The notes under the pieces are model-generated. The model was not told where the DNA came from and did no database searches. It was given only the letters and a program-made list of their open reading frames with translations. A DNA stretch of 64,000 nucleotides from UBA7672 sp047601145 (GTDB taxonomy: Bacteria > Pseudomonadota > Alphaproteobacteria > Caulobacterales > Hyphomonadaceae). A program made the position numbers and the translations under genes. Positions within the stretch are counted from its first letter, which is position 1; every line of letters begins with the position of its first letter. Below, in pieces: positions 51,483-60,291 of the stretch. The stretch spans positions 744,001-808,000 of the forward strand of contig JASGJW010000001.1 of the NCBI GenBank assembly GCA_047601145.1. The letters are read 5' to 3'.

Positions 51483-53380
51483 GCCTGCGCCGCCTTGTCT
51501 GATGACTTGTCTGTCTTGCGGGCCGAGCGCTTCAGATATCCCAGCACCGCCGTGATCGCGCCCGGCGTCATGCCCTCGATCCGCGCCGCCTGGCCCAGCG
51601 TCGCCGGCCGCACCGTCGACAGCTTCTCTTTCGCCTCGTTCGAAAGGCCCCCGATCGCGCGATAGTCGAGATCGGCCGGCAGGCGCATGTCCTCGTCCTT
51701 CCGGAACGCGACGATGTCTGCTTCCTGCCGGTCGAGATATCCTGCGTACTGCGCCTCGATCTCCATCTGCTCGGCCACCTGCGGCGTGATCGCGTTGAGC
51801 TCCGGCCACACCTGGCGCAGCTTCGGGAAGTCGACGCCCTCATACGCCATCACCTCGAGCGCATTGCGGCGCTTGCCGTCGAGATTGATCTGGATGCCAT
51901 GCCCGCGCGCCTCGTTCGGCGTGAGCGTCAGTGTACGGAGCTTCTCGCGCGCCGCGTCGATCGATGAACGTTTCACGTGAAACGCTTCACGCCTGAGGCT
52001 GCCGACGACGCCCGCCGCCACGCCGTCTTCGGTCAGGCGCTGGTCCGCATTGTCCGCGCGCAGCGTGAGCCGGTACTCGGCCCGCGAGGTGAACATGCGA
52101 TAGGGCTCCGACACGCCGCGCGTGACGAGGTCGTCGATCATCACGCCGATATAGGCGCGGCTCCGGTCGAGGATGAATGGATCGGCGCCTGAAGCATGGC
52201 GCGCCGCGTTGAGACCTGCCACGAGGCCTTGTCCCGCAGCCTCTTCATAGCCTGTGGTGCCGTTGATCTGCCCTGCCAGGTAAAGCCCCGGCAGGCGTTT
52301 CACAGCAAGGTCCGGCGTCAGTTCGCGCGGGTCCACATAGTCGTATTCGATGGCATAGCCGAAGCGCTTGATCTCGACCTTCTCCAGCCCGTGGATCTTC
52401 CGGATGAATGCCTCCTGCACGTCTTCCGGAAGCGAGGTCGAGATGCCGTTCGGATAGACCGTGTCGTCATCGAGTCCCTCGGGCTCGAGGAAGATCTGGT
52501 GTTTGTCGCGATCGGCGAACCGCTTCACCTTGTCCTCGATCGAGGGGCAATAGCGCGGGCCACGTCCGGCGATCGCGCCGGAGTACACTGCCGACTTGTG
52601 CAGGTTGTCGCCGATCACTGCGTGCACCTCGGCCGACGTCCAGGTGATGCCGCACGCGATCTGCGGCGTGGTGATGCGATCGCTCAGGAAGGAGAACGGG
52701 ATCGGCTCTGCATCCGCTTCCTGCATTTCGAGACTGGACCAGTCGATGGTCGAGGCCTTGAGCCGCGCTGGCGTCCCCGTCTTGAGCCGCCCCATCTTGA
52801 GGCCGAGCCCATAGAGACGATCCGACAAGCCAATCGCCGGCTGCTCGCCGACGCGTCCCGCCGGGATGCGCTTCTCGCCGATATGGATCAGCCCCTTGAG
52901 AAACGTCCCCGTCGTGACGACGACGGCGCCTGCACCCCATGCGCGCCCCGACTGCCCGACGACGCCGGCAACGTGTCCGTCTTGGACGATAAGATCCTCG
53001 ACCCCATCCTCGATCAGCGTGAGGTTCTGATACTCGCCGAGGATCGACTGGACTGCCTCCCGATAGAGTTTCCGATCCGCCTGCGTCCGGGGCCCCCGAA
53101 CCGCCGGCCCCTTCGACCGGTTGAGCATCCGGAACTGGATGCCCCCGCGGTCCGCCGCCCGGCCCATCACCCCGTCCAGCGCGTCGACTTCCCGGACCAG
53201 ATGTCCCTTGCCCAACCCGCCGATGGCCGGGTTGCACGACATCTCGCCAATGGTCGAAAGCTTGTGGGTGACGAGGGCCGTCTTCGCCCCGAACCGCGCC
53301 GCAGCAGCCGCGGCTTCGGCCCCGGCATGTCCGCCACCGATGACGATGACGTCGAACCTATCCTGGATATCTTTGGTCAT
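51479..53380 (-). CDS. mnmG: tRNA uridine-5-carboxymethylaminomethyl synthase, FAD subunit
   Basis: 633 residues from MTKDIQDRFDVIV; an upstream in-frame start 11 codons earlier is less conserved. GGGHAGAEAAAAAAR is the FAD motif; MSCNPAIGGLGKGHLVREVDAL and GPAVRGPRTQADR are classic GidA text. With MnmE it modifies U34 of certain tRNAs. A parS site lies within it at 51969. Confidence 0.96.
   Translation of the reverse strand: MTKDIQDRFDVIVIGGGHAGAEAAAAAARFGAKTALVTHKLSTIGEMSCNPAIGGLGKGHLVREVDALDGVMGRAADRGGIQFRMLNRSKGPAVRGPRTQADRKLYREAVQSILGEYQNLTLIEDGVEDLIVQDGHVAGVVGQSGRAWGAGAVVVTTGTFLKGLIHIGEKRIPAGRVGEQPAIGLSDRLYGLGLKMGRLKTGTPARLKASTIDWSSLEMQEADAEPIPFSFLSDRITTPQIACGITWTSAEVHAVIGDNLHKSAVYSGAIAGRGPRYCPSIEDKVKRFADRDKHQIFLEPEGLDDDTVYPNGISTSLPEDVQEAFIRKIHGLEKVEIKRFGYAIEYDYVDPRELTPDLAVKRLPGLYLAGQINGTTGYEEAAGQGLVAGLNAARHASGADPFILDRSRAYIGVMIDDLVTRGVSEPYRMFTSRAEYRLTLRADNADQRLTEDGVAAGVVGSLRREAFHVKRSSIDAAREKLRTLTLTPNEARGHGIQINLDGKRRNALEVMAYEGVDFPKLRQVWPELNAITPQVAEQMEIEAQYAGYLDRQEADIVAFRKDEDMRLPADLDYRAIGGLSNEAKEKLSTVRPATLGQAARIEGMTPGAITAVLGYLKRSARKTDKSSDKAAQA
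51969..51984. promoter_or_regulatory. parS site 2
   Basis: CGTTTCACGTGAAACG, a perfect palindrome matching the 14-base parS core. Inside mnmG, where it reads FHVKR. Confidence 0.92.
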
Positions 53381-53751
53381 GGACGGCGGCTGCCTGTGTA
53401 CGGAGGCGGTCATTTAAGGGCAGGCGGCCCCCGCGTCGAGGCGCCCGTTTCACGTGAAACGGTTTCGCCCAAGACTGGCCCGGCGATCCCTCCCTGATCC
53501 GTACACGTTAAGATGTTTCGAAATCGCAACGTTCGACTTGATGTCGTTGCATTATGTGAAATCCGGTGGGATAGCAGTTGCGCAAACCGCACCCTCCGGA
53601 CCCGAGCGAAACTCCCCCCAATTGTTTCCGCATGGAGAGCGGCCGTCCAATCAAGGCGGGGCCGTCTCGCATCCCCGGTCCTCTACTGGACCAAGGTTAT
53701 AAGCATACCCGGTGGCTCGGCTTGCCTGAATGCCGGACCATGTTCGGATGC
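53381..53751. other. mnmE-mnmG intergenic region with parS
   Basis: 371 bases. It holds parS site 3 and a relatively AT-rich stretch (about 53505-53580) that may contain the mnmG promoter. No gene on either strand is convincing; frames crossing the region are poor. Confidence 0.5.
53446..53461. promoter_or_regulatory. parS site 3 (intergenic)
   Basis: CGTTTCACGTGAAACG, 66 bases upstream of the mnmG start. The only one of the five outside a coding sequence. Confidence 0.92.
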
Positions 53752-55149
53752 CTACTTCCCCACGCAGAACTGGGAGAAGATCCGGTCGAGCAGGTCCTCG
53801 GCGTCGATGGAACCCGTGATCCGGCCAAGGGCGCGCGCCGCCAGCCGCAGGTCCTCCGAGACCAGCTCGGCCCCCATCCCGATCCTGGCCCCTTCCAGGG
53901 CTCGCTCGACCGCCCCCAGCGCCTCCTCGACCAGTTCCCGATGCCTGGCCCGGGTCACAAGGGGGGCCTCATCTGTCTCAAGCCGCTCGCGGACAATCTG
54001 GGTCAGCCGCCGCTCCAGCCCGTCAAATCCGGCCCCGGTTCTTGCCGAAACCACGAAAACATCCTCGCCCCCGGCTGCGGCGGGGGCCGACGACAGGAGG
54101 TCCACCTTGTTCAAAACCCTCACATCCCCAGGCCGGACCTCGCCCAGCCCGGCCCCCGTTTCACGTGAAACATCGGCCGCGTCAGAGACCCAGATCCGCA
54201 GGTCGGCCTCCTCGGCCCGTTCCAGAGCCCGCCTCACGCCCTCGGCCTCGATGACATCCGAGGCCTCCCGCAACCCCGCCGTGTCCGCCACCCAGACGGG
54301 ATACCCGGACATCACCAGCCGGACCTCGACCACGTCCCGTGTCGTCCCGGCGATGGGGGAAACGATGGCCGCCTCCCTCCTGGCCAGACGGTTCATGAGG
54401 GAAGACTTGCCGGCGTTGGGCGGCCCCAGGATTGCGATCCGGAACCCTTCCCGCACCGACCTCAGCCGCCCCGCATCTCCCAGCGCGGCCTCCAGTTCGG
54501 CCGCCAGGGCCTCGATCGGCTCCAGCGCCGTGAGGTTGATTTCGCCGGGAATGTCAGCCTCGTCCGGGAAGTCGATCGAGGCCTCGAGGGCGGCCATGGC
54601 CGACATCAGGAGGCCCCGCCATCCCTCGAACGTCCGGGCAGCCTCGCCCTGGTACAACCGCCCCGCCTGCCGCCTCTGGCCTTCGGTCTCGGCGTCGATC
54701 AGGTCCCCGATGGCTTCCGCCTGGGTCAGGTCCATCCGTCCAGCATCGAAAGCCCGGCGGGTGAACTCCCCCGGCTCCGCGATCCGGCAAAGCCTTGTGG
54801 CCGTCCCCGCCCTGAGCACTGCCTCGATCACCGCCGCCCCGCCATGGACGTGAAGCTCGACCACGTCCTCGCCGGTGTAAGAATTTGGACCTGGCATCCA
54901 GAGCACGATGGCCTGATCCAGAAAGCGGCCCTCCGCATCCCGCAGGGTCCGGATCGCTGCCCGCCTGGCTTCAGGAAGAATGGGCTCCGGCAGGGGCGTT
55001 TCACGTGAAACCTCGGGCCCCTCACGGGTCAGGGCCCGGAGTAGTCCGGCACTACCGGGCCCGGACGACCGTATGACCGCCACCCCGGCCCGTCCGGTCC
55101 CGGACGCCAGCGCGATGATGGTGTCAGTTTTGGCCCGCGCTGCGGTCAT
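53752..55149 (-). CDS. mnmE: tRNA modification GTPase
   Basis: 465 residues from MTAARAKTDTIIALAS. G1 motif GPPNAGKS at 242-249, IAGTTRDVVEV (G2), DTAGLREA (G3), NKVD (G4), and the C-terminal FCVGK with the catalytic Cys. It partners MnmG. Two parS sites are in frame and read VSRET. Confidence 0.96.
   Translation of the reverse strand: MTAARAKTDTIIALASGTGRAGVAVIRSSGPGSAGLLRALTREGPEVSRETPLPEPILPEARRAAIRTLRDAEGRFLDQAIVLWMPGPNSYTGEDVVELHVHGGAAVIEAVLRAGTATRLCRIAEPGEFTRRAFDAGRMDLTQAEAIGDLIDAETEGQRRQAGRLYQGEAARTFEGWRGLLMSAMAALEASIDFPDEADIPGEINLTALEPIEALAAELEAALGDAGRLRSVREGFRIAILGPPNAGKSSLMNRLARREAAIVSPIAGTTRDVVEVRLVMSGYPVWVADTAGLREASDVIEAEGVRRALERAEEADLRIWVSDAADVSRETGAGLGEVRPGDVRVLNKVDLLSSAPAAAGGEDVFVVSARTGAGFDGLERRLTQIVRERLETDEAPLVTRARHRELVEEALGAVERALEGARIGMGAELVSEDLRLAARALGRITGSIDAEDLLDRIFSQFCVGK
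54157..54172. promoter_or_regulatory. parS site 4
   Basis: CGTTTCACGTGAAACA, consensus except the first base. Inside mnmE, reading VSRET. Confidence 0.92.
54998..55013. promoter_or_regulatory. parS site 5
   Basis: CGTTTCACGTGAAACC, with the full 14-base core. Inside mnmE near residue 47, again reading VSRET. Confidence 0.92.
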
Positions 55150-55251
55150 GCCTCTCCAGGTAGCGCCAGTCATACCACCGGGATCGCTTGTTCCGGCCCG
55201 GCCGAGCACTACAACTCACCCCGCCAACAATCCAGAACGGGAGCAAAGACA

Positions 55252-55938
55252 ATGGGACGCCGCGTGACCATTCAGGGCAAGGACGGATCCTTCGGCGCCT
55301 ATGTCGCCGACGGTAAGACCAAAGGCGGACCCGCCATCGTGGTCATCCAGGAGATCTTTGGCGTCAACAAGGTGATGCGCGACATCGCCGATTCACTCGC
55401 CGAGGAAGGCTATACCGCGGTAGCGCCGGACCTGTTCTGGCGCATCGAGCCAGGCATCGACATCACCGACCGGACCGATGCGGAATGGGAGAAGGCCTTC
55501 TCCTACTTCAAGGCTTTCAACGTCGACAAAGGCGTTGAGGACATCACCTCGACGATCGACTGGGTCCGCGCGCAGGGCCATCAAAAGGTCGGCGCCGTCG
55601 GCTACTGTCTCGGCGGCTTGCTCGCTTACCTGACCGGCGCCCGGACCAGTATCGATGCAAGCGTCGGCTATTACGGCGTCGGCATCGACAACTATCTCGG
55701 CGAGGCGGGGAAGGCGAAAAAACCGGTGATGCTCCACGTTGCGGAGGAGGATGGCTTCGTCTCGAAGGACAGCCAGGCGAAGATGAAAGCCGGCCTCACC
55801 GGCGCCAACTTCCAGTTGCATTGGTACCCGGGCCGCGACCACGCCTTCGCCCGCGATGGCGGCAAGCACTACCACGCCGGCGACGCCATGAAGGCCAACA
55901 GGCGCACCCTCGATTTCTTCGCGAAAAACCTCGGCTGA
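55252..55938 (+). CDS. Dienelactone hydrolase family protein
   Basis: 228 residues. VVIQEIFGVN, GAVGYCLGG with nucleophile Cys (GxCxGG), and YPGRDHAF with catalytic His match dienelactone hydrolases (carboxymethylenebutenolidase, alpha/beta hydrolase). No chloroaromatic genes are near, so the physiological ester is unknown. Divergent from mnmE; part of a four-gene insertion between rho and mnmE relative to the conserved block. Confidence 0.88.
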   Translation: MGRRVTIQGKDGSFGAYVADGKTKGGPAIVVIQEIFGVNKVMRDIADSLAEEGYTAVAPDLFWRIEPGIDITDRTDAEWEKAFSYFKAFNVDKGVEDITSTIDWVRAQGHQKVGAVGYCLGGLLAYLTGARTSIDASVGYYGVGIDNYLGEAGKAKKPVMLHVAEEDGFVSKDSQAKMKAGLTGANFQLHWYPGRDHAFARDGGKHYHAGDAMKANRRTLDFFAKNLG

Positions 55939-56015
55939 CAGGGCTTCCGCGCCTTAACCCCCGGGTAACGATCTCGCTCGTCTTGAAGTCCTACCCGGCA
56001 GGGGAGGGGAGGGCG

Positions 56016-56624
56016 TCAGACCCGGTAGTTGAAGCTGACGCTCACCCGCTGCGAGGCCGCACGGTTTGGCGGCACTTCGTGGCGGAGCCAGCTCTCCCAC
56101 AGCAGGAGATCGCCCGCCTTCGGCGTCTCGTAGATGAAGCGGCGATGTTCCTCGTCCGCATCCTCCCTTGGCGCCGGCGCCGACATCATCATCGGCAGGC
56201 GCGGATCCTCGAACTTCAGCGAGGACGCCCCGTCCGGCACGCGGACATAGTAGGTGCCGGAGAGGACGCAGTGCGGGTGGATATGGCCCGAGTGCGATCC
56301 GCCGGGCTCGAGCACATTGACCCAGATATTGTCCAGCTTCAGCCGCTTGCCGCGCAGGTCCATCTGGAGGCTTTCGGCGAACTGTTCGGCGTGCGGCTTC
56401 ATCAGGCGGACCAGCTGCTCGAAGCACGTCGCCCGCTGTGGCAGGTCGTCGAGTGACGCATAGGACGTATAGCCCGGATAGCCGTTCTCCCGGCACCAGG
56501 CCCGCCCGGCCTTGTCCTCCTTCGCCAGCATCTTCGCGGCATCGAGAAGATCCGCATTCAGCCCGGCGATGCCGCCCAGCGTGGTGCGATAGATTTCGGT
56601 AACGAACAGGCGGCGGGTCTGCAT
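56016..56624 (-). CDS. Putative 2OG-Fe(II) oxygenase (TIGR02466-like)
   Basis: 202 residues from MQTRRLFVTEIYR. IWVNVLEPGGSHSGHIHPHC, LSGTYYVRVPD, GDLLLWESWLRHEVPPN and RVSVSFNYRV show the double-stranded beta-helix with His-x..His-Arg metal and 2-oxoglutarate positions of this family. Such proteins are predicted hydroxylases of unknown target. Confidence 0.78.
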   Translation of the reverse strand: MQTRRLFVTEIYRTTLGGIAGLNADLLDAAKMLAKEDKAGRAWCRENGYPGYTSYASLDDLPQRATCFEQLVRLMKPHAEQFAESLQMDLRGKRLKLDNIWVNVLEPGGSHSGHIHPHCVLSGTYYVRVPDGASSLKFEDPRLPMMMSAPAPREDADEEHRRFIYETPKAGDLLLWESWLRHEVPPNRAASQRVSVSFNYRV

Positions 56625-56684
56625 GGCGCGGCTCCTAGCATGGCCCGGGCGCAAGGACTTGATCCCTCGCGCGGAAGGGGAGGG

Positions 56685-56936
56685 TCACTTGTCCTTCTTC
56701 ACCGCGCCGGCGTCGGCGCTGGTCAGATCGAGGCCATAGACCTCGCGCAATTGTGCGACCACCCGCAGCGTTTCCTTCGAGAACGGCGTCTTGTTGTCGA
56801 AGGCGTGCAGCATGACGCCTTCGACGAGCTCCCCGAGGCTCATGTTCTTGTAATCGGCCAGGGCGCGAAGAACTTTCAGCACCGGCGTCGAAATTCTGAC
56901 CCCTGTTTGCGTGCGTTCTGTCTCGTAGTCCGCCAT
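56685..56936 (-). CDS. Small ribbon-helix-helix-like regulator
   Basis: 83 residues from MADYETERTQTG. TGVRISTPVLKVLRALADYK followed by MSLGELVEGVMLHAF has the strand-helix-helix look of CopG/Arc-type DNA-binding proteins. It faces a divergent small gene across a palindrome-rich gap, the usual layout for an autoregulated repressor. Family assignment is by pattern only. Confidence 0.6.
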   Translation of the reverse strand: MADYETERTQTGVRISTPVLKVLRALADYKNMSLGELVEGVMLHAFDNKTPFSKETLRVVAQLREVYGLDLTSADAGAVKKDK

Positions 56937-56946
56937 TTGTTCTCTA

Positions 56947-56998
56947 CCTTGGTACCAAGGTACCAACCACGTTTGTGCTTTGGTAACTTGGTCCCTTG
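56947..56998. promoter_or_regulatory. Nested GGTACC palindromes, probable operator
   Basis: CCTTGGTACCAAGG (56947-56960) is a perfect 14-bp palindrome. A second AAGGTACCAA overlaps it (56957-56966), and degenerate copies TTGGTAAC (56980-56987) and CTTGGTCCCTTG follow. The cluster lies just upstream of the RHH-like gene start and before the divergent small gene, where a repressor of both would bind. Confidence 0.6.
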
Positions 56999-57034
56999 AT
57001 AGTCGTCTTATCGGCGTAAGTGAAGGACTGCAGA

Positions 57035-57232
57035 ATGCAGATGACCCACGAACAGGCGGCGCAATCTCAACAAGCAGAAACAGGAAGGAGTAACCGGGTA
57101 CTGTCGATCGAGGAACTGAGGGCGAGACTGGGACTGGCAGGAGCGGAAAGACCGGTGGCGCGGGCCGAGCCCCCGCCGGAAGAGCGGACAAGACCAAGGA
57201 TCGTGCGGCGGCACGAGGCGCTTGCAGGCTGA
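57035..57232 (+). CDS. Small protein divergent from the RHH-like gene
   Basis: 65 residues from ATG 57035, with GAAGGA seven bases upstream. Gln-rich start (QAAQSQQAETG), then SIEELRARLGLAG and a basic Arg/Pro-rich end. No family recognised. A terminator follows directly. It may form a pair with the RHH-like protein. Confidence 0.55.
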   Translation: MQMTHEQAAQSQQAETGRSNRVLSIEELRARLGLAGAERPVARAEPPPEERTRPRIVRRHEALAG

Positions 57233-57250
57233 CCGAAAGAGATAAACAGA

Positions 57251-57281
57251 AACCCCGCCTCCGGTCTGGAGGCGGGGTTTT
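57251..57281. terminator. Terminator between the small gene and rho
   Basis: 12-bp stem AACCCCGCCTCC / GGAGGCGGGGTT, loop GGTCT, followed by TTTT on the plus strand. It ends the small gene and may also act for the convergent rho transcript. Confidence 0.8.
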
Positions 57282-57322
57282 CATTTCAGCAAGGACTTGT
57301 TCAGACCTGACTGGCCGATGGG

Positions 57323-58618
57323 CTAGTTGTTCATCGCCTGGAAGAATTCGGCGTTGGTCTTGGTCTGCTTGATCTTGTCGAGCAGGAACTCGATCGCGTC
57401 CTGGGCGCCCATCGGATTGAGGATGCGGCGCAGGATGTAGATCTTCTGCAGCTCTTTCTGATCCGTGAGCAACTCTTCCTTCCGCGTGCCCGACTTGAGG
57501 ATGTCGATCGCCGGGAAGACGCGCTTGTCCGAGACTTTCCGGTCGAGGATGATCTCGGAGTTACCCGTACCCTTGAATTCCTCGAAGATGACCTCGTCCA
57601 TGCGCGATCCGGTCTCGATCAGCGCGGTAGCGATGATCGTCAAGGATCCACCTTCCTCGAGGTTACGCGCGGCGCCGAAGAAGCGTTTCGGCTTCTGGAG
57701 CGCGTTGGCGTCGACACCGCCGGTCAGAACCTTGCCGGAAGAGGGGACGACCGTGTTGTAGGCGCGGCCGAGGCGGGTGATCGAGTCGAGCAGGATCACG
57801 ACGTCACGGCCGTGTTCGGCAAGACGCTTGGCCTTCTCGATGACCATTTCCGCAACGGCGACGTGGCGCGAGGCCGGTTCATCGAAGGTCGAGGAGATGA
57901 CCTCGCCTTTGACGGAGCGCTGCATGTCGGTGACTTCCTCGGGACGTTCGTCGATGAGGAGCACGATCAGGTAGCACTCGGGATGATTTTCGGCGACCGA
58001 CTGCGCGATGTTCTGCAGGAGGACGGTCTTACCGGTGCGGGGCGGGGCCACGATGAGCGCCCGCTGGCCCTTGCCGATCGGGGCTACGATGTCGATCACG
58101 CGGCCCGACCGGTCCTTCTTGGTCGGATCGCGCGGCTCCATGTTGAGGCGCTTGTCCGGGTAAAGCGGCGTCAGGTTGTCGAACGGCACCTTGTGGCGGG
58201 CGCGCTCGGGATCCTCGAAGTTGACGGTCGAGACGCGCACGAGGGCGAAGTAGCGCTCGCCATCGCGCGGTCCGCGGATCGTGCCTTCCACGGTATCGCC
58301 GGTGCGCAGGCCCATTTTCCGGATCTGCTGGGGCGAGACGTAGATGTCGTCCGGGCCAGCCAGGTAGTTCGACTGCGGCGAGCGCATGAAGCCGAACCCG
58401 TCGGGGAGGACTTCGATCACGCCGACGCCGACGATCTCGACTTCGCGCTCAGCCAGTTCCTTGAGAACGGCGAACATCAATTCCTGCTTGGAGAGGAGCG
58501 AGGCGCCTTCGACCTCGAGCTCCTCGGCCATGGCGAGCAGTTCGCCGGGTGTTTTCTTCTTGAGGTCGTTCAGCAGCACGCGCTCATGCTCGTGCGCTTC
58601 TGTGACGTCTTCGGTCAT
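57323..58618 (-). CDS. rho: Transcription termination factor Rho
   Basis: 431 residues. N-terminal cold-shock-like RNA-binding domain (GFGFMRSP), then P-loop APPRTGKT (191-198), LLIDERPEEVTDM, and DSITRLGRAYN for the ring ATPase. It releases RNA at C-rich, unstructured sites. The gene heads a block next to the hem genes, as in other alphaproteobacteria. Confidence 0.97.
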   Translation of the reverse strand: MTEDVTEAHEHERVLLNDLKKKTPGELLAMAEELEVEGASLLSKQELMFAVLKELAEREVEIVGVGVIEVLPDGFGFMRSPQSNYLAGPDDIYVSPQQIRKMGLRTGDTVEGTIRGPRDGERYFALVRVSTVNFEDPERARHKVPFDNLTPLYPDKRLNMEPRDPTKKDRSGRVIDIVAPIGKGQRALIVAPPRTGKTVLLQNIAQSVAENHPECYLIVLLIDERPEEVTDMQRSVKGEVISSTFDEPASRHVAVAEMVIEKAKRLAEHGRDVVILLDSITRLGRAYNTVVPSSGKVLTGGVDANALQKPKRFFGAARNLEEGGSLTIIATALIETGSRMDEVIFEEFKGTGNSEIILDRKVSDKRVFPAIDILKSGTRKEELLTDQKELQKIYILRRILNPMGAQDAIEFLLDKIKQTKTNAEFFQAMNN

Positions 58619-58774
58619 TGGTTACGTACATTTCGGTTGTGGTTTGCCCTGGAGATGGCGCGAGGCGCCTGGGTCTGAAGGACAAATGGGAGAAGGGATG
58701 CCGGCCGGACGGCCGACGGCTGTTTTTAGACCGCCAAAATCCTGACGGGTCAAGCGGAATTGGCCGGAAGCCGA

Positions 58775-59215
58775 TCAGGCGAAGGGTTGGACGACAACCA
58801 GGATCACGGCGAAAATCGCAATCACCATCGGGATTTCATTGAGCATCCGGAGCTTCTTCGGCTCGATCGGCCGCTCTCCGGCGCTGATCTTCCGGCCCAG
58901 GCCCATCAGATAGCCATGGAAGCCGGACAATCCAACCACCAGCAAGATTTTTCCCCAGAACCAAGGCTGGCTGATATAGAATTGCCAGTTATTCCCGAAC
59001 AAGGCGAGCCCCATCAGCCAGACGATGACCATGGTCGGTGTCAGGATGACCTTGCGGGTTGAAGCCGCCGCCTTATCCATTGCGGCCTCGAAACGATCGT
59101 CTCCCTGAGCTTCGAGCCGGTAGACGAGCAGGCGCGGATAGATCAACAGCCCCGCCATCCAGGCAATGACCGCGATGATGTGGATCGCGCGGAACCAGTC
59201 ATAGGTGCTGCCCAT
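58775..59215 (-). CDS. hemJ: Protoporphyrinogen oxidase HemJ
   Basis: 146 residues from MGSTYDWFRAIHII. Four membrane helices; FRAIHIIAVIAWMAGLLIYP carries the conserved His, and WFWGKILLVV and KKLRMLNEIPMV are HemJ text. Converts protoporphyrinogen IX to protoporphyrin IX at the inner membrane. Lies between rho and hemH, 14 bases after hemH. Confidence 0.9.
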   Translation of the reverse strand: MGSTYDWFRAIHIIAVIAWMAGLLIYPRLLVYRLEAQGDDRFEAAMDKAAASTRKVILTPTMVIVWLMGLALFGNNWQFYISQPWFWGKILLVVGLSGFHGYLMGLGRKISAGERPIEPKKLRMLNEIPMVIAIFAVILVVVQPFA

Positions 59216-59229
59216 CGGCCCAATCTCCC

Positions 59230-60291
59230 CTAGGCGGCCTTGGTAGCCGTCATTCGGCGGTTGGGACAGTCGCGCCAGTCGGTGGGACAGATCCGGCCGC
59301 CGCATGAAGAACGCACCAGCGATTTTTCGGGATCAGCCAGCGATTGTTCGACCAGGTCGGCCAGCGTGCCGATGAAGCCTTCGTCGATCCCGAGGGCAGG
59401 GGCGCGGATGTAGTGCTTGGCGCCGAGCTTGTCGGCGAGATGCTTGTACTCGATGTCGAGTTCGACCAGCGTCTCGATATGCTCGGATACGAACGCGATC
59501 GGCGAGAGCATGATCGCCTTGCCCTGACGCGCCGCCTGTTCGATCGAGACATCCGTTGCGGGCCCGATCCATTTCAGCGGGCCGACGCGCGACTGATAGC
59601 AGATCTCGATTTCCCATTCCGGCGGCAGCAGCGGCTTGAGCGCAGCAGCAGTGCGCTCGACCTGCCACTGGTACGGATCGCCCGACTTCACAACGATCTC
59701 GGGAAGCCCGTGCGCTGATAGCAGGCAGCGCACGCTCGCAGGCTTGCCGGCGGCTTCCCACGCGCCGATCAGCTTGCGCGCATGCGCCTCGAGGAATTTC
59801 GGCGTGTCGGGATAACAGCATACGGCGATGCCTTCAGGCCCGCGCGCCTGCCTCCAGGATTTCAGCGATGACGCCGTCGTCGTTGTGGAGAACTGCGGAT
59901 AGAGCGGCAGCAGGATCACCTTCGTCGCTCCCCACGCGAGAACTTCGCTCACGGCGTCAGCGGCATAGGGCTTCCAGTAGCGCATCGCGATAAAACTCTT
60001 CGCGTTGCGTCCACGCTTCGTCAGTTCCGCATCGAGGGCTGCGGCCTGCTTTTTCGTTTCAGGCAACAGGGGAGAACCACCGCCCATGCGCGCGTAGTTC
60101 TCACGCGCCATCGGCGCCCGCGTCTTCGAGATCAGCCGTGACACGAAGAAGCGCACAGGCGCCGGCGAGCGGATGATCGCCGGATCGCTGAAGAGGTTTT
60201 TCAGAAAGGGCTGAACGTCGTCAGGCCCGTCAGGTCCGCCGAGATTGAACAGGACGACGGCGATCTTCTCGCTGGAATTATTTGGGCTCAA
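59230..60291 (-). CDS. hemH: Ferrochelatase
   Basis: 353 residues. VVLFNLGGPD, YARMGGGSPLL, AHGLPEIVVKSGDPY with the catalytic His, CYQSRVGPLKW and AFVSEHIETLVELD are diagnostic. It inserts Fe2+ into protoporphyrin IX, the last step of haem synthesis. ATG overlaps the hemE stop. Confidence 0.96.
   Translation of the reverse strand: MSPNNSSEKIAVVLFNLGGPDGPDDVQPFLKNLFSDPAIIRSPAPVRFFVSRLISKTRAPMARENYARMGGGSPLLPETKKQAAALDAELTKRGRNAKSFIAMRYWKPYAADAVSEVLAWGATKVILLPLYPQFSTTTTASSLKSWRQARGPEGIAVCCYPDTPKFLEAHARKLIGAWEAAGKPASVRCLLSAHGLPEIVVKSGDPYQWQVERTAAALKPLLPPEWEIEICYQSRVGPLKWIGPATDVSIEQAARQGKAIMLSPIAFVSEHIETLVELDIEYKHLADKLGAKHYIRAPALGIDEGFIGTLADLVEQSLADPEKSLVRSSCGGRICPTDWRDCPNRRMTATKAA

Noticed and set aside
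58698..58724. GC-rich hairpin with T-run upstream of rho
   Set aside because: It reads on the plus strand, where no gene precedes it; it may be part of the rho leader or chance, so it is not listed as a terminator.
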